DNA from: Arsukibacterium sp.
Lineage (GTDB): Bacteria; Pseudomonadota; Gammaproteobacteria; Enterobacterales; Alteromonadaceae
DNA: 64,000 nt
Direction: 5' to 3'
NCBI RefSeq assembly: GCF_018402695.1
Contig: NZ_JAGYIM010000024.1
Coordinates: 62,001-126,000 of the forward strand
The number at the start of each line of letters is the position of its first letter. Position 1 is the first letter of the stretch. Shown here piece by piece: positions 18,388 through 28,903 of the stretch. Position numbers and translations under genes: made by a program. Under the pieces are notes generated by a model. That model saw nothing but the letters and a program-made list of their open reading frames with translations, did no database searches and was not told the DNA's origin.

Positions 18388-19542
18388 ATGAAAAAAAATC
18401 TTTTAGCCATGTCCCTAGTCATTGCTCTAATCCCCGTCACTGCTAACTCAAGTACTACTATAAACGGCTTTGCTTCAATCAAAGCGGGTATAACTACCGG
18501 CAGCGATGAACAATTATACGGCTATGATGATACCCTTGATTTTAAGAATGAAAGCCTGATCGCGTTGCAGGTTAAATCAGATCTTGGCGAAAAATTATCG
18601 GTTACCGCCCAGTTACTTGGCCGGGGCCAGGATGACTTTGATGTGGGCTTTGAATGGGCGTTTATCAGTTATCAGCTTAGTGACAATATGACAATTAATG
18701 CCGGAAGATTGCGCACGCCTTTTTATAAATATTCTGATTTTAAGGACGTTGGCTACGCTTACGACTGGTTACGGGTACCACAAGGCGTTTATGGTCTGGG
18801 TTTTGATTCGATTGAAGGGCTAACGTTTTACCGCACAGCTCAGCTGGGTAATATCGATTCTACTCTGCAGCTTATTTTCGGGGGTTACGATGGTACCGCC
18901 AGCTTAAGTGGTACCCAGGTCAATGCCACAATTGATAACGTGGCGGGTATTACCTGGGAGCTAGCCAAAGATGCTTTTAGCGCCCGTTTTGCTTATCTTA
19001 TTGGTAAGACCAGCATAGAAACAACGTCGGTTTCGCTGGCCCCGGACTTTACTGTTGGCAACTTATATCAGGCGCTGGCTGCCAATGGTTTGTCGCCCCT
19101 GGTAACGGCAATTGATATTGATGATGAAAGCTCTAACTTTACTGGTATCGGGTTAACTTACGACGATAGTGACTGGATTGCCGTGGCGGAATACACGCGG
19201 GTCGAAGTTGAAAATAGCTTTGTCGCCACCCAGAAAAACTGGTATGCCTCACTAGGTAAACGGTTTAATAGCTTTACCCCATATATTTCCTACGAGCGGG
19301 AAAATAATGACGCTGTCGTCAGTATTTATCAACCTTATACCGCCGTATTACCCCCCCAGTTGTTGGTGCCGGTGCAGGGCTTGGTAGCGAGTCAGGAACG
19401 CGATGCCAGCACCTGGAACATTGGCGTCCGATACGATTTCCATCCTTCAGCAGCGTTTAAAGCGCAGTTTAGTTCAGAAGATAATGACACCCTCGGCCAA
19501 CGTAATGGTTTACTGGCATTCGGTGTTGATTTGGTTTTTTAA
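18388..19542 (+). CDS. outer membrane porin-like beta-barrel protein
   Basis: This 384-aa protein starts with a signal peptide (residues 1-22, MKKNLLAMSLVIALIPVTAN). It continues as alternating beta strands with many aromatic residues and ends in a phenylalanine (FGVDLVF), the usual outer-membrane barrel signature. GRLRTPFYKYSDF and the VPQGVYGL segment resemble conserved parts of Alteromonadales porins that are typically encoded next to a small phosphate-binding-like protein. GAGG lies 5 nt before the ATG. The next gene's AAGGAG overlaps this gene's stop codon. The substrate is unknown; anion or phosphate uptake is only suggested by the neighbour. Confidence 0.75.
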   Translation: MKKNLLAMSLVIALIPVTANSSTTINGFASIKAGITTGSDEQLYGYDDTLDFKNESLIALQVKSDLGEKLSVTAQLLGRGQDDFDVGFEWAFISYQLSDNMTINAGRLRTPFYKYSDFKDVGYAYDWLRVPQGVYGLGFDSIEGLTFYRTAQLGNIDSTLQLIFGGYDGTASLSGTQVNATIDNVAGITWELAKDAFSARFAYLIGKTSIETTSVSLAPDFTVGNLYQALAANGLSPLVTAIDIDDESSNFTGIGLTYDDSDWIAVAEYTRVEVENSFVATQKNWYASLGKRFNSFTPYISYERENNDAVVSIYQPYTAVLPPQLLVPVQGLVASQERDASTWNIGVRYDFHPSAAFKAQFSSEDNDTLGQRNGLLAFGVDLVF

Positions 19543-19551
19543 GGAGCCTTT

Positions 19552-19959
19552 ATGTTAAGCAGAAACTTAGCCATTGTTTTACTCCTTGCTGCTTCTGGTA
19601 CTGCGTTGCCGGTTGTCGCTGATATTGCCGTTATCGTCAACCCGGCTAACTCAACAAACCTGACGACGGATGAACTGACCCGACTGTATACCGGCCGGTC
19701 TTCCGCTCTTGCCGCGGTAAACATTGCCGAGAGTTCGCCACTACGCGGCCAGTTTGATGAAAAAGGTGTTGGCCGCTCATCTGCCCAGTTAAAAGCGCAT
19801 TGGTCAAAACTGGTGTTTACCGGCAAGGGGACCCCGCCACTTGAATTAGCAACCGAAGCGGCGGTAATTGAACATGTCGCTCAAAACCCTAATGCTATAG
19901 GCTATGTTGATGCCTCCAGCGTAACAGATGCAGTAAAAGTTGTTCTTACCCTGAATTAA
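19552..19959 (+). CDS. small PstS-like periplasmic substrate-binding protein
   Basis: This 135-aa protein has a signal peptide (residues 1-23) and then a single lobe of the phosphate-binding PBP fold: IAVIVNPANSTNLTTDELTRLYTG, an RGQFDEKG segment and the closing NAIGYVDASSV motif typical of PstS. It is less than half the length of true PstS proteins (about 320 aa), and no ABC permease or ATPase is nearby. It may therefore present ligand to the porin or to the downstream chemoreceptor rather than feed a transporter. AAGGAG lies 5 nt upstream of the ATG. Family identity is fairly sure; the ligand is inferred only. Confidence 0.75.
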   Translation: MLSRNLAIVLLLAASGTALPVVADIAVIVNPANSTNLTTDELTRLYTGRSSALAAVNIAESSPLRGQFDEKGVGRSSAQLKAHWSKLVFTGKGTPPLELATEAAVIEHVAQNPNAIGYVDASSVTDAVKVVLTLN

Positions 19960-19971
19960 CTGCATTTTTGC

Positions 19972-19991
19972 TGCCAGCCGGGTGGCTGGCA
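19972..19991 (+). other. intercistronic hairpin between binding-protein and chemoreceptor genes
   Basis: A perfect 8-bp stem (TGCCAGCC / GGCTGGCA, loop GGGT) lies between the two stop/start codons and is not followed by a T run. It could be an mRNA stability or processing element that sets different levels for the upstream and downstream genes. Confidence 0.45.
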
Positions 19992-20006
19992 TAAAAGAGT
20001 ATTGTT

Positions 20007-21617
20007 ATGAAAAATATGTCGATAGTGATGAAAATCTGGCTGGTTATCGGCCTGGCAGTAATTGCATTTTCTACGGTAGTGGCAGTGAGTGTGTTTTTTA
20101 CGGCGAAAAACAATGCGACTACGCAGAGTATGCGGGACTATATGTATGAAACGTCAAAACTGGCGTCGCAGGTTCGGTCAGGTTTTACTTCTCTCGATGA
20201 GTTTTTTACCCAGGCAGTAACCTTGTCAGATCCTGACTTATTGGCGACGGCGCAACAACATAGTAATAAATTACAGCAAAACCTGGAGCGCCTGAAAACG
20301 CTCAACCCCGGCCAGCAGCAATTACTGAATGATTTGCAGCAAGATGCCGGAAATTATGCCAGCCTGGCTGGAGGAATTGCCCAGCAGTTTATTGATGGCG
20401 ATGTTGATTTTGCTAAAATTCAGGCCAGTGTGGCGACGAAAACTGAGCAGTTTGAGAGTCTGGACAGCCGGTTTACCGGGTTTGAACAGCAGGCTGACGA
20501 GCGCTTTTCCCGGGCAATCGAAGATATGTCAGATAATATGGATTTGGCATTAGCCGTGATTCTGGGGCTGGGCAGTGTGCTGATCTTGTTAACGGCTGGA
20601 CTTGGCCATTTTATCGCCAGCCGGATAAGTAACTCGGCCAGAACCCTCGGCGTATCGCTGGCAGAACTGGCCAGTGGCAAAGGTAATCTGGCCAGCCGGT
20701 TGCCGGTAACAGGAAATGATGAGCTGGGTGTGGTGGCAAAGCAGTTTAACCTGTTTATTCAAATGCTGCAGACCTCGTTCAACGATTTGGCTAAAACGAT
20801 AGAGCCGCTAAACCGCAGTGCTAAAGATCTGGCTTCTGGCATGAATAACATGGAAAAAATGACGCTGGAGCAGTCTGATAATTCTGAAACCGTCAGCCAT
20901 AGCATGGCGGAGATGCAACTATCAGTGCAGGACATTAGTCAATCAGCGAATGATGCGGCTACCGGTGCAGGTAAAGCAAATGAGTTAGCAAAGCTGGGTT
21001 TGGACAAAACCAGCCATGCCGTGAAATACTCGCAGGGCTTATCCGATGAAATAAAGCATGCTCAGGATGTTATTACAGAGCTGGCTGAGAAAACAAAGAA
21101 TGTTACTGAAATTTTGAAAAGCATTAACGATATTGCTGATCAAACCAACTTGTTGGCATTAAATGCCGCGATAGAAGCGGCCAGAGCCGGTGAGCACGGC
21201 AGAGGGTTCTCAGTGGTTGCTGATGAAGTACGTAACTTATCGTCGAAAACGGCAAAATCGGTAACTATGGTGCAGGAAGTACTGCGGCAACTGAACGATA
21301 ATGTTAGTGGTGCGGTCAGTATAATGAGTCAGGCGGTAAGCAATGCTGAGCATTCAGCCAGCCTGGCCGCCGATGCAGGTAGCTCGATTGAGCAAATTAA
21401 TCAGGAAGTGCAGCAAATCAGCATGTTAAATGCACAGATTGCTACAGCCACTGAACAACAAACCATGGTTGCCGAGCAAATCGCCAGTAATACCGCTAAA
21501 ATGATAGGATCATTTGCCCAAACCAAGAGCTTGCAGTTGAGTGTGCATGGTATATCAGACGATTTACGGGTACTGTCCGAATCACTGGTAACTGTCAGTT
21601 CAAAATTTGAGACCTGA
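20007..21617 (+). CDS. methyl-accepting chemotaxis protein
   Basis: This 536-aa transmembrane chemoreceptor has TM1 at about residues 9-31 and a periplasmic helical domain at 32-178 of the four-helix-bundle size. TM2 follows (about 180-203), then HAMP (about 204-257) and the cytoplasmic signalling coiled coil. The hairpin tip is standard ([20 protein letters not shown], near residue 380). There is no C-terminal CheR-tethering pentapeptide. It lies 47 nt after the binding-protein gene and 35 nt before cheV, consistent with one transcript. A role in sensing the ligand captured by the upstream binding protein is inferred from position. Confidence 0.92.
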   Translation: MKNMSIVMKIWLVIGLAVIAFSTVVAVSVFFTAKNNATTQSMRDYMYETSKLASQVRSGFTSLDEFFTQAVTLSDPDLLATAQQHSNKLQQNLERLKTLNPGQQQLLNDLQQDAGNYASLAGGIAQQFIDGDVDFAKIQASVATKTEQFESLDSRFTGFEQQADERFSRAIEDMSDNMDLALAVILGLGSVLILLTAGLGHFIASRISNSARTLGVSLAELASGKGNLASRLPVTGNDELGVVAKQFNLFIQMLQTSFNDLAKTIEPLNRSAKDLASGMNNMEKMTLEQSDNSETVSHSMAEMQLSVQDISQSANDAATGAGKANELAKLGLDKTSHAVKYSQGLSDEIKHAQDVITELAEKTKNVTEILKSINDIADQTNLLALNAAIEAARAGEHGRGFSVVADEVRNLSSKTAKSVTMVQEVLRQLNDNVSGAVSIMSQAVSNAEHSASLAADAGSSIEQINQEVQQISMLNAQIATATEQQTMVAEQIASNTAKMIGSFAQTKSLQLSVHGISDDLRVLSESLVTVSSKFET

Positions 21618-21652
21618 TTTTAACGCAACCCAGGTTGCAGTGAGGAAGCACC

Positions 21653-22579
21653 ATGAGTTCATTAATGAGTTCGGTAGACCAAAGGACCAATATTGTTGGT
21701 CAGAATCGTCTGGAATTGCTGATTTTCCGTTTAACCGGGCAGCAACCTTATGGCATTAACGTGTTTAAAGTGCGTGAGGTTATTCAGTGCCCGCAATTAA
21801 CCGATATGCCAGGTTCCAACGCCCATGTCAGAGGCATCGCCCATTTAAGGGGTACGCCGGTGACCGTCATCGATCTCAGTAAAGCGACCGGCGGCAAAGC
21901 TATCGAAGATTTAAGTAAGGCTTATATTCTGGTAACCGAGTATAACCGCACTACCCAGGGGTTTCTGGTCGGCGGCATTGACCGGATTGTAAATATTAAC
22001 TGGGAACAAATCTTGCCACCGCCAAAAGGGGCTGGGCGCAGTCACTACCTGACGGCGGTGACTCAGCTGGATGATAAGTTGGTACAAATTCTCGATGTGG
22101 AAAAAGTATTTGCAGAAATATCGCCGCCAGATGAAGAAGTAAGTGAGCAGATTAAACAACGCACATCAGCGCGTGATTTATCAAAATTAACGGTACTGGT
22201 TGCAGATGACTCGGCCGTGGCCCGCAACCAGGTAAAGCGGGCATTAAGTTCAATTGGTATTAATGTTGAACTGGTTAATGATGGCCGCTTGGCGCTGGAT
22301 TGGTTAACGGCGAAAGCGGAAGAGATGGGTGGAGATATTTCTGAGCAGGTGCCGTTACTGATTTCCGATATTGAAATGCCGGAAATGGACGGCTATACCC
22401 TGACTGCAGCGGTTAAAGCACATGAACATCTGAAAAATATCCATATTGTGCTGCATTCATCGCTTAGCGGCGTATTTAACGAGGCGATGGTAAAAAAAGT
22501 TGGCGCCGACCAGTTTATTGCTAAGTTTCATCCGGACGAACTGGCCTCAGCAGTACAGCACTGGATGGCAATAGATTAA
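21653..22579 (+). CDS. cheV: chemotaxis coupling protein CheV (CheW + receiver)
   Basis: This 308-aa cytoplasmic protein has an N-terminal CheW domain (about 15-165, with FRLTGQQPYGINVFKVREVI) fused to a response-regulator receiver (about 180-305). The receiver keeps its acidic pair (VLVADDSAVAR) and the phospho-acceptor Asp in LLISDIEMPEMDGYT near residue 240. CheV couples receptors to CheA and uses receiver phosphorylation for adaptation. GAGGA lies 6 nt before the ATG at 21653. It ends the porin/binding-protein/receptor cluster, followed by a strong terminator. No cheA, cheR or cheB is nearby. Confidence 0.93.
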   Translation: MSSLMSSVDQRTNIVGQNRLELLIFRLTGQQPYGINVFKVREVIQCPQLTDMPGSNAHVRGIAHLRGTPVTVIDLSKATGGKAIEDLSKAYILVTEYNRTTQGFLVGGIDRIVNINWEQILPPPKGAGRSHYLTAVTQLDDKLVQILDVEKVFAEISPPDEEVSEQIKQRTSARDLSKLTVLVADDSAVARNQVKRALSSIGINVELVNDGRLALDWLTAKAEEMGGDISEQVPLLISDIEMPEMDGYTLTAAVKAHEHLKNIHIVLHSSLSGVFNEAMVKKVGADQFIAKFHPDELASAVQHWMAID

Positions 22580-22590
22580 ATTTTACGATG

Positions 22591-22619
22591 AAAATAGCGC
22601 CGCACGGCGCTATTTTTTT
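22591..22619 (+). terminator. rho-independent terminator after cheV, shared with the his operon
   Basis: A perfect 12-bp stem (AAAATAGCGCCG / CGGCGCTATTTT, 2-nt centre) is followed by a T run on the plus strand. Its mirror-image A run would also serve the convergent his operon, whose last stop is at 22643. Confidence 0.9.
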
Positions 22620-22642
22620 GCCAATTTTTCAGCGTATCACTG

Positions 22643-23257
22643 CTAGTTATGGCGCTGTTGTAATACTTTAATCACATCGTTTAATTCCAATTGCTGGCTG
22701 CGCAGCAGCACCAGCAGGTGGAAAATTAAATCGGCTGCTTCATTGGCCAGTTCTTCTTTGTCACCGGCCATTGCCGCCAGGGCCGACTCAACCCCTTCTT
22801 CGCCTACTTTCTGGGCGATGCGTTTGACGCCTTTAGCAAACAAGCTGGCAGTGTAGCTGCTGGCCGGGTCGGCGCCTTCACGGCTTTGAATAACCTGTTC
22901 TAAATCGTATAAGAAACTGAGCTGAGGGCTATTGGCAGTATTGTCGTGCCAGCAGGTTTCAGTGCCGACATGGCAGGTTGGGCCCTGCGGCTTGGCCAGT
23001 ACTAAAATGCTATCGCTATCGCAGTCGCTGGCAATGCTGACCAGCTGCAGCGTATTGCCAGAGCTTTCACCTTTGGTCCAAAGCCGCTGTTTGCTGCGAC
23101 TGAAAAACGTCACCTGGCCACTTTGCAATGTGTGCTGCAACGCTGCCGGGTTCATATACCCCTGCATCAGTACTTTGCCGGAAATGGCATGCTGCACTAT
23201 GGCCGGTAGTAACTGGCTTTCGGGCCAGCTAAGCTGGCTGATTTGTTCTTGGTTCAT
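22643..23257 (-). CDS. hisI: phosphoribosyl-AMP cyclohydrolase / phosphoribosyl-ATP pyrophosphatase
   Basis: This 204-aa bifunctional HisIE performs steps 2 and 3 of histidine synthesis. Residues 1-110 are the PRA-CH domain ([29 protein letters not shown], and the zinc-binding Cys residues in the SDCDSDS and [12 protein letters not shown] region). Residues 115-204 are the MazG-like PRA-PH helical domain ([27 protein letters not shown]). The start is ATG 23257, 9 nt after the hisF stop. It is the last gene of the his operon. The fused arrangement is the enterobacterial-type one. Confidence 0.96.
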   Translation of the reverse strand: MNQEQISQLSWPESQLLPAIVQHAISGKVLMQGYMNPAALQHTLQSGQVTFFSRSKQRLWTKGESSGNTLQLVSIASDCDSDSILVLAKPQGPTCHVGTETCWHDNTANSPQLSFLYDLEQVIQSREGADPASSYTASLFAKGVKRIAQKVGEEGVESALAAMAGDKEELANEAADLIFHLLVLLRSQQLELNDVIKVLQQRHN

Positions 23258-23266
23258 AGGTTTTCT

Positions 23267-24040
23267 CTAAGGCCGTATGCTGATTCCATCGGCAATCAAT
23301 TTCGTTTTAAGCGCTGCAATTTCAATAATCGCTTTGTGAAACACACTGGCTGCCAACGCGCCATCGACATCGGCTTGCTGAAACACCTGAGTAAAATGTT
23401 CCATGCTGCCGGCGCCGCCACTGGCAATCAACGGCACTTTACAGACGTCGCGAATGCTTTTTAACTGGGCAATATCATAACCCTGGCGCACGCCGTCCTG
23501 ATTCATGCAGTTAAGCACAATCTCGCCAGCACCACGCGCTTGCACTTCAGCCACCCAATCGCGGGTAAGCCAGCGGGTTTTCTGGGTGCGGCTTTCATCA
23601 CCGGTAAACTGGTATACCTGATACTGGCCAGAGGCGACATCAAAGAAGCTGTCGATACCCACCACCACACACTGCTGACCGAACACATGATTAAGCTCAC
23701 TAATTAGCTCAGGGCGCGCCAGGGCGGGGCTGTTAACTGAGACTTTATCAGCGCCCATTTCCAGAATTTTGCCGGCATCGACCACACTTTTAATGCCACC
23801 AGCGACACAAAATGGGATATCGATAACTTCGGCGATGCGCCGTACCCAGCTTTTGTCGACTACCCGGCCATCGCTCGAGGCAGTAATATCGTAAAATACC
23901 AGCTCATCGGCGCCGGCTTCAGCATAACGCTGCGCTAACGGCACAATATCGCCAATGATTTCATGGTTACGAAACTGCACGCCCTTAACGACCTTGCCAT
24001 CACGCACATCTAAACAGGGAATTAACCGTTTTGCCAGCAT
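23267..24040 (-). CDS. hisF: imidazole glycerol phosphate synthase cyclase subunit
   Basis: HisF, 257 aa, is the TIM-barrel half of IGP synthase. It uses ammonia made by HisH to turn PRFAR into imidazole glycerol phosphate and AICAR. Catalytic Asp is in [15 protein letters not shown] and the second in GIDSFFD. The phosphate-binding loops ([18 protein letters not shown]) are intact. The ATG at 24040 lies inside the end of hisA, an overlap of 19 nt, indicating translational coupling. Confidence 0.97.
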   Translation of the reverse strand: MLAKRLIPCLDVRDGKVVKGVQFRNHEIIGDIVPLAQRYAEAGADELVFYDITASSDGRVVDKSWVRRIAEVIDIPFCVAGGIKSVVDAGKILEMGADKVSVNSPALARPELISELNHVFGQQCVVVGIDSFFDVASGQYQVYQFTGDESRTQKTRWLTRDWVAEVQARGAGEIVLNCMNQDGVRQGYDIAQLKSIRDVCKVPLIASGGAGSMEHFTQVFQQADVDGALAASVFHKAIIEIAALKTKLIADGISIRP

Positions 24041-24759
24041 GCAATGGCCTCCTTCAGGCTAAATTTACCTTCCAGCAACGAGCGGCCAAGGATCACGCCG
24101 GCCACGCCACTACCGGTTAAGGCTTTAATATCAGCCAACGAACCAATACCGCCGGATGCCTGCCACTGAATTTGCGGGTAATGGGCGGTCAGCTCGCGGT
24201 AAAGCGCGACATTTGAACCACTTAAAGTGCCATCGCGGCTGATATCGGTACATAGCACATGCTTGGCACCTGCAGCAATATAGTCATCCAGTACCTGCTC
24301 TAAGGTAATATTGGATTGTTCAATCCAGCCGTGCGACGGCAGAGTTTTCTCGCCTTTATCGTTAATAGCGACATCCAGTGCCAGCACAATATGCTCGCCA
24401 CCGTATTTGCGGATCCAGCCCTGCACCAGTTCGGGGTCGCGAATGGCCAGGCTGCCAATCACTACCCGGCCGGCACCGGCATCAAGTAAATCAATAACAT
24501 CCTGTTCACTACGCACACCACCGCCAACCTGAATATGCAACGGTGACGCTGTCATCAATTCAGTTAACAGCGCTAACTGGCGTTTACTGGCATCTTTAGC
24601 CCCGGACAAATCAACTATATGCAGCCAGTCGCAGCCATCCTGGGCATATTGGTTACGTAAGCTAATCGGGCTGAACTGATATTGGGTTGTGCTGTCGTAG
24701 CGGCCCTGATACAGGCGGACCACAGTACCGTCTATTAAGTCTATTGCCGGAATAATCAC
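24022..24759 (-). CDS. hisA: ProFAR isomerase
   Basis: HisA isomerises ProFAR to PRFAR, step 4 of histidine synthesis. The frame opens at a GTG at 24768, but the second GTG at 24759 gives [16 protein letters not shown], exactly the family start, and a 245-aa protein as in E. coli. GGAG lies 8 nt before this GTG and its GTGA overlaps the hisH stop by 4 nt. Catalytic Asp residues occur in PAIDLID and in [13 protein letters not shown]. Phosphate loops VGGGVR and ASGGIGS are present. Belongs to the contiguous his operon. Confidence 0.96.
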   Translation of the reverse strand: MIIPAIDLIDGTVVRLYQGRYDSTTQYQFSPISLRNQYAQDGCDWLHIVDLSGAKDASKRQLALLTELMTASPLHIQVGGGVRSEQDVIDLLDAGAGRVVIGSLAIRDPELVQGWIRKYGGEHIVLALDVAINDKGEKTLPSHGWIEQSNITLEQVLDDYIAAGAKHVLCTDISRDGTLSGSNVALYRELTAHYPQIQWQASGGIGSLADIKALTGSGVAGVILGRSLLEGKFSLKEAIACWQNG

Positions 24760-25349
24760 AATTGCCACTCCAAAAAATTCTGCAATAAGCGGGCGCCGGT
24801 TTTGCCAGAGCGTTCCGGGTGAAACTGGGCGCCTGCTACGTTATCTTTGCCAATTACTGCGGCGAAATCATTACCATAATTACACAGGGCCAATGAATGC
24901 TCACCGGGTGCTACCGCAAAACTATGGACAAAATACACATAGTCACTGCTGTTGAAACCTTTCAGTACCGGATGTCCGCCGATATTATGCAGGGTATTCC
25001 AGCCCATATGCGGTAAGCGAAGGCCGGCACTTTGCATCGGCAGTACCTCACCCGGTATCAGGTTTAAACAGGGCACGTCACCTTCCATACTGTGGCTGCT
25101 TAACATCTGCATGCCTAAGCAAATACCCAGCAAGGGTTGCTGCAGGCCTTGCAGCGTGTCGATAAGGTCACTGTGTTGCAGCTGAGCCATAGCGTTGTGC
25201 GCGGTGCCGACGCCCGGCAACACCACTTTGTCGGCAGCTTTAATTACCGCGGCCTCCCGGCTGATCGTGGCCTCAACCCCCAGTCGTTTGAAGGCAAAAT
25301 ATACCGAGCTGATATTGGCGCAACCGGTATCAACAATCACCAATTGCAT
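24756..25349 (-). CDS. hisH: imidazole glycerol phosphate synthase amidotransferase subunit
   Basis: HisH, 197 aa, is the class I glutaminase partner of HisF and channels ammonia to it. The nucleophilic Cys is in [11 protein letters not shown], and the His-Glu pair is in [14 protein letters not shown] near the C terminus. The oxyanion strand ([12 protein letters not shown]) is present. The ATG at 25349 shares one nucleotide with the hisB stop (TAATG), so translation is coupled. Confidence 0.97.
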   Translation of the reverse strand: MQLVIVDTGCANISSVYFAFKRLGVEATISREAAVIKAADKVVLPGVGTAHNAMAQLQHSDLIDTLQGLQQPLLGICLGMQMLSSHSMEGDVPCLNLIPGEVLPMQSAGLRLPHMGWNTLHNIGGHPVLKGFNSSDYVYFVHSFAVAPGEHSLALCNYGNDFAAVIGKDNVAGAQFHPERSGKTGARLLQNFLEWQL

Positions 25350-26419
25350 TACAATACTCCCTTAGAGCTTGGCAGCGCTTCGCCGGATACCGTAATAGCC
25401 TGGCGCAAGGCGCGGCCAAAGGCTTTAAACAGGCCTTCTACCATATGGTGCTTATTGCCCGCGGTAATCGATAGATGCAGACTTATTAACATGGCATCAC
25501 TGAGTGAGCGGAAAAAGTGCGGCACCATTTCCAGGTTTAAACCGCCGACACTGCCTTCGCCTAAATCAGCATCAAATTTAAACAGGGGCCGGCCGGATAA
25601 ATCCAGTACGCACTCTGCCCGGCACTCATCCATGGGCAGTACAAAACCAAAGCGGTTTATACCACGCTTATTGCCGAGCGCCTGTTTCAATGCCTGGCCC
25701 AGTGCCAGGGCGGTGTCTTCGACACTGTGGTGATCATCGATATGGAGATCACCCTCGACCTTAACTTGCAGTGAAAAACCGCCGTGAGTAGCAATTTGCT
25801 CCAGCATATGGTCGAAAAAGCCGACCCCGGTATTAAAGCTGTTGTTACCACTACTATCCAGATCAACGCTGATTGCAATATCGGTTTCCCGGGTAGTGCG
25901 TCTTACTGTCGCCTGGCGGCCGCGGCTGAGCAGCCGTTTGGTGATCTCACTCCAGCCCAGGGTATCACGGTTATACTGAAATGACGGCAGCCCCATATTG
26001 TCGGCCAGTTGCACGTCGGTCAGGCGGTCGCCAATCACAAAAGAATTGGTAAAGTCGATTTTACCCTGTTGCAGGTAGTCTTTGACCAGCCCCAGTTTCG
26101 GCTTGCGGCAACTGCAGTTATCCTGTTCAAAATGCGGACAAATCAGCACATCAGCAAAGTTAATGCCTTGCGACGTTAATAGCTGCATCATTTTGTTGTG
26201 CGGCGCATCAAAGCTATCGCGCGGAAAGCTGTCCGTGCCCAGACCATCCTGGTTGGTTACCATCACCAGTTGGTAACCGGCGCCCTGCAGTTTCAGCAGA
26301 GCAGGCACCAAGCCGGGCTCGTAGGCGAGTTTTTCCAGGCTGTCGAGTTGCTTATCGATTGGTGGTTCTTCCACCATGGTGCCGTCGCGGTCAATAAATA
26401 AAATAGGCTGGCCACTCAT
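25349..26419 (-). CDS. hisB: histidinol-phosphatase / imidazoleglycerol-phosphate dehydratase
   Basis: This is a 356-aa bifunctional HisB of the gammaproteobacterial type. Residues 1-165 are a HAD phosphatase (nucleophile motif [12 protein letters not shown], zinc-loop cysteines in [15 protein letters not shown]). Residues about 166-356 are IGP dehydratase, with its metal-binding histidines in [26 protein letters not shown] and [15 protein letters not shown]. It catalyses steps 6 and 8 of the pathway. The ATG overlaps the hisC stop by 4 nt (ATGA). Confidence 0.97.
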   Translation of the reverse strand: MSGQPILFIDRDGTMVEEPPIDKQLDSLEKLAYEPGLVPALLKLQGAGYQLVMVTNQDGLGTDSFPRDSFDAPHNKMMQLLTSQGINFADVLICPHFEQDNCSCRKPKLGLVKDYLQQGKIDFTNSFVIGDRLTDVQLADNMGLPSFQYNRDTLGWSEITKRLLSRGRQATVRRTTRETDIAISVDLDSSGNNSFNTGVGFFDHMLEQIATHGGFSLQVKVEGDLHIDDHHSVEDTALALGQALKQALGNKRGINRFGFVLPMDECRAECVLDLSGRPLFKFDADLGEGSVGGLNLEMVPHFFRSLSDAMLISLHLSITAGNKHHMVEGLFKAFGRALRQAITVSGEALPSSKGVL

Positions 26420-27531
26420 GCGTGCTCTCTCTTTTCAGGAATTTCAGGATCAGGTTTTGGTTCAGAAAAATACTGTTGCATCGCTGTTGTCAGGCGCTGC
26501 ATTTCGTCAGGGCTGCCAATCGACACCCGCACTACCTGCGATAACCCTAGCTGACTGGACTGATTACGGATTAAAATGTCGGCGTTAATCAGCTCAGCGA
26601 CACAGTCTGCTGCATCGGCAACCTGCAATAATACGTAATTGGCATTACTGGGCCATACTCGTTGCACCCCCGGCAGTTGCTGCGCTGTGGCGATAAAATC
26701 GTTGCGTAACCGGTTAATGGTCGCCACGCTTTGCTGCATCTGAATAATGCCCTTTGCTGATAAAGCCTGAGCGGCAATTTGCGCTACCGGTTCAGCAATC
26801 GGGTAGGGGGCAATCATCTTTTTCAGGGCGCTGATTACCGCCGGTGCAGCCAGGGTAAAACCACAGCGCAACCCGGCCAGACCAAAAGCTTTGGACAGGG
26901 TGCGTAGCACCACTAAATGCGGATAGGTGCTTAGCAACGGCACTACCGACGCTTCGGGCGCAAATTCAATATAAGCCTCATCCACCACCACCAATGCTTT
27001 GTCTTTAAAATGCTCCAGCACGGCAATAATTTGCTGGCGTGGGATCAAATCACCAGTCGGATTATTCGGGCTGCAGATAAACACCAGTTTCGGTTCGGTA
27101 GCAAAAATACCGGCCAAATCGAGCTGTTCACTGTTTAACAGCAACACTTTATTGACCGCAGTCTGGTTACTTTCGGCACTAATCGCATACATGCCATAAG
27201 TTGGCGGGCAAAGGGTAATGCTATCTAGCTTAGGTTCACAGAAGCTGCGGATCAACAGCTCAATGCCTTCATCAGCACCCCGGCTAACCAGCACCTGCTC
27301 TGGCGCTACGCCGGCATAGGCCGCATAGGCATTGATTACCGCTTTTGGCTGACATGACGGATAGCGGTTAAAGGTGCCATCCAGCTGATAGGCCGGTGCC
27401 AGGGCATTTTCGTTGGCATTGAGCCACACCGCGCCGCCACTCATACTGCTGCGCGCCGAGGCGTAAGGTACGAGATCTTTTACCAACTGCCGGGCAAGGT
27501 TATTTATTTCAGGAACGCTCAGATCAGACAT
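26416..27531 (-). CDS. hisC: histidinol-phosphate aminotransferase
   Basis: HisC, 371 aa, is a fold-type I PLP aminotransferase that converts imidazole acetol phosphate and glutamate to histidinol phosphate. The Schiff-base lysine lies in [14 protein letters not shown], and the [12 protein letters not shown] substrate loop and [10 protein letters not shown] motif are present. The protein ends with a charged tail ([14 protein letters not shown]) that is longer than in E. coli. It follows hisD by 2 nt and overlaps hisB. Confidence 0.96.
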   Translation of the reverse strand: MSDLSVPEINNLARQLVKDLVPYASARSSMSGGAVWLNANENALAPAYQLDGTFNRYPSCQPKAVINAYAAYAGVAPEQVLVSRGADEGIELLIRSFCEPKLDSITLCPPTYGMYAISAESNQTAVNKVLLLNSEQLDLAGIFATEPKLVFICSPNNPTGDLIPRQQIIAVLEHFKDKALVVVDEAYIEFAPEASVVPLLSTYPHLVVLRTLSKAFGLAGLRCGFTLAAPAVISALKKMIAPYPIAEPVAQIAAQALSAKGIIQMQQSVATINRLRNDFIATAQQLPGVQRVWPSNANYVLLQVADAADCVAELINADILIRNQSSQLGLSQVVRVSIGSPDEMQRLTTAMQQYFSEPKPDPEIPEKREHA

Positions 27532-27533
27532 GT

Positions 27534-28901
27534 TTAGTCTCCGCCACTATTATCATTGTTGGCTGTTGAGCCATTAAGTGCTGCCAGGCGCAGCCGCACG
27601 GCGTTGGCGTGCGCGGTTAAACTCTCCGCTTCGGCCAGCGTTACAATAGCCGGGCCAATGTTGCGCATGCCGGTCGCTGATAATTTCTGCACAGTATAAC
27701 GGCGATAGAAGTCAGTTAATGACAAACTGGATACCGTTTTGCTGTACCCGTAAGTCGGCAGCACATGATTGGTACCACTGGCATAGTCCCCTGCTGACTC
27801 CGGCGTCCACGGGCCGACAAAAATACTGGCTGCACTGCTGAACTGCGCCACCAGCTCATCATCCATTGCCGTTTGCACAATTAAATGCTCCGGGGCGTAA
27901 GCGTTGGTTACTGCGACAGCCTGCGTTAAGTCGGCTGTTAAAATATAACGGCTGTGACTCAGCGCTGCTTCGGCGATAGCTTTACGTGGTAATGCAGCCA
28001 GTTGTGTTGTTACTTCAGTTTGTACCCTGGCAATGAGCTCTGCACAGTCACTGACTAATACAACTTGTGAGTCGGGGCCGTGCTCGGCCTGTGATAACAA
28101 ATCGGCAGCAACAAAAGCCGGGTTGGCAGTGTTATCAGCCAGTACCAATACCTCAGACGGGCCGGCTGGCATATCAATCATCGCACCTTTGACATCCTGA
28201 CTCACTTGTTGTTTGGCCTCGGTAACATAACGGTTACCCGGGCCAAAAATCTTATCTACTTTGGCAATACTCTCCGTGCCATAGGCCAGGGCGGCAATGG
28301 CCTGGGCACCCCCTATGGTATAAATCTCAGTAATACCACACAGCTCAGCGGCATACAGAATTTCAGGTGCAATATCATCAGCGGCTGGCTTGCCAGGGGG
28401 GGTCACCAGCACGGACCTGGGGCATCCCGCTAACTGCGCCGGTACGCCCAGCATTAACACCGTTGATGGTAAGGGTGCACTGCCGCCCGGAATATACAAC
28501 CCCACTGCGCCGATCGCCCGGCTTTTCAGCTGACACATGACGCCGCTGCTGGTTTCCACTTCAATATCCCGCGGCAGCTGGGCAGCATGAAATTTACGGA
28601 TATTGTCATAAGCCAGCTCGATGGCAGCTTTGCGCTCCGGTAGCAAGTGGGCCAGGATCTGGCGTTTTTTGCTGTCACTCAGCCGCAGCGGGTTGTCTGT
28701 TAAACCATCAAACTGCTTGCTGTAGACGCGAAGTGCCTGGTCACCCTGCTGTTTTACCGTGGTAATAATGGTCCGTACCTGTTCTGATAAATCGGCGGAG
28801 TCCGCCATTTCAGGCCGGGCCAGCGCAGCTTGCTGTTGCTCAGTGGACAATTGCGGCCAGTTATACACGGCAGCCGAAGTAGTAGCCTTAGCGGTAACCA
28901 T
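27534..28901 (-). CDS. hisD: histidinol dehydrogenase
   Basis: HisD, 455 aa, oxidises histidinol to histidine with two NAD, the last two steps. The zinc-binding and catalytic residues are in the expected places: LLSQAEHGPDSQ, PEHLIVQT with the catalytic Glu-His pair, and GDYASGTNHVLPT. The NAD loop region IPGGSAPLPSTVLM is intact. GGAG inside the hisG 3' end lies 5 nt before the ATG at 28901. Confidence 0.97.
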   Translation of the reverse strand: MVTAKATTSAAVYNWPQLSTEQQQAALARPEMADSADLSEQVRTIITTVKQQGDQALRVYSKQFDGLTDNPLRLSDSKKRQILAHLLPERKAAIELAYDNIRKFHAAQLPRDIEVETSSGVMCQLKSRAIGAVGLYIPGGSAPLPSTVLMLGVPAQLAGCPRSVLVTPPGKPAADDIAPEILYAAELCGITEIYTIGGAQAIAALAYGTESIAKVDKIFGPGNRYVTEAKQQVSQDVKGAMIDMPAGPSEVLVLADNTANPAFVAADLLSQAEHGPDSQVVLVSDCAELIARVQTEVTTQLAALPRKAIAEAALSHSRYILTADLTQAVAVTNAYAPEHLIVQTAMDDELVAQFSSAASIFVGPWTPESAGDYASGTNHVLPTYGYSKTVSSLSLTDFYRRYTVQKLSATGMRNIGPAIVTLAEAESLTAHANAVRLRLAALNGSTANNDNSGGD

Positions 28902-28903
28902 AG

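Noticed and set aside
20007-22579. A complete chemotaxis operon
   Set aside because: Only a receptor and cheV are present; cheA, cheR, cheB and cheY are absent from the window.
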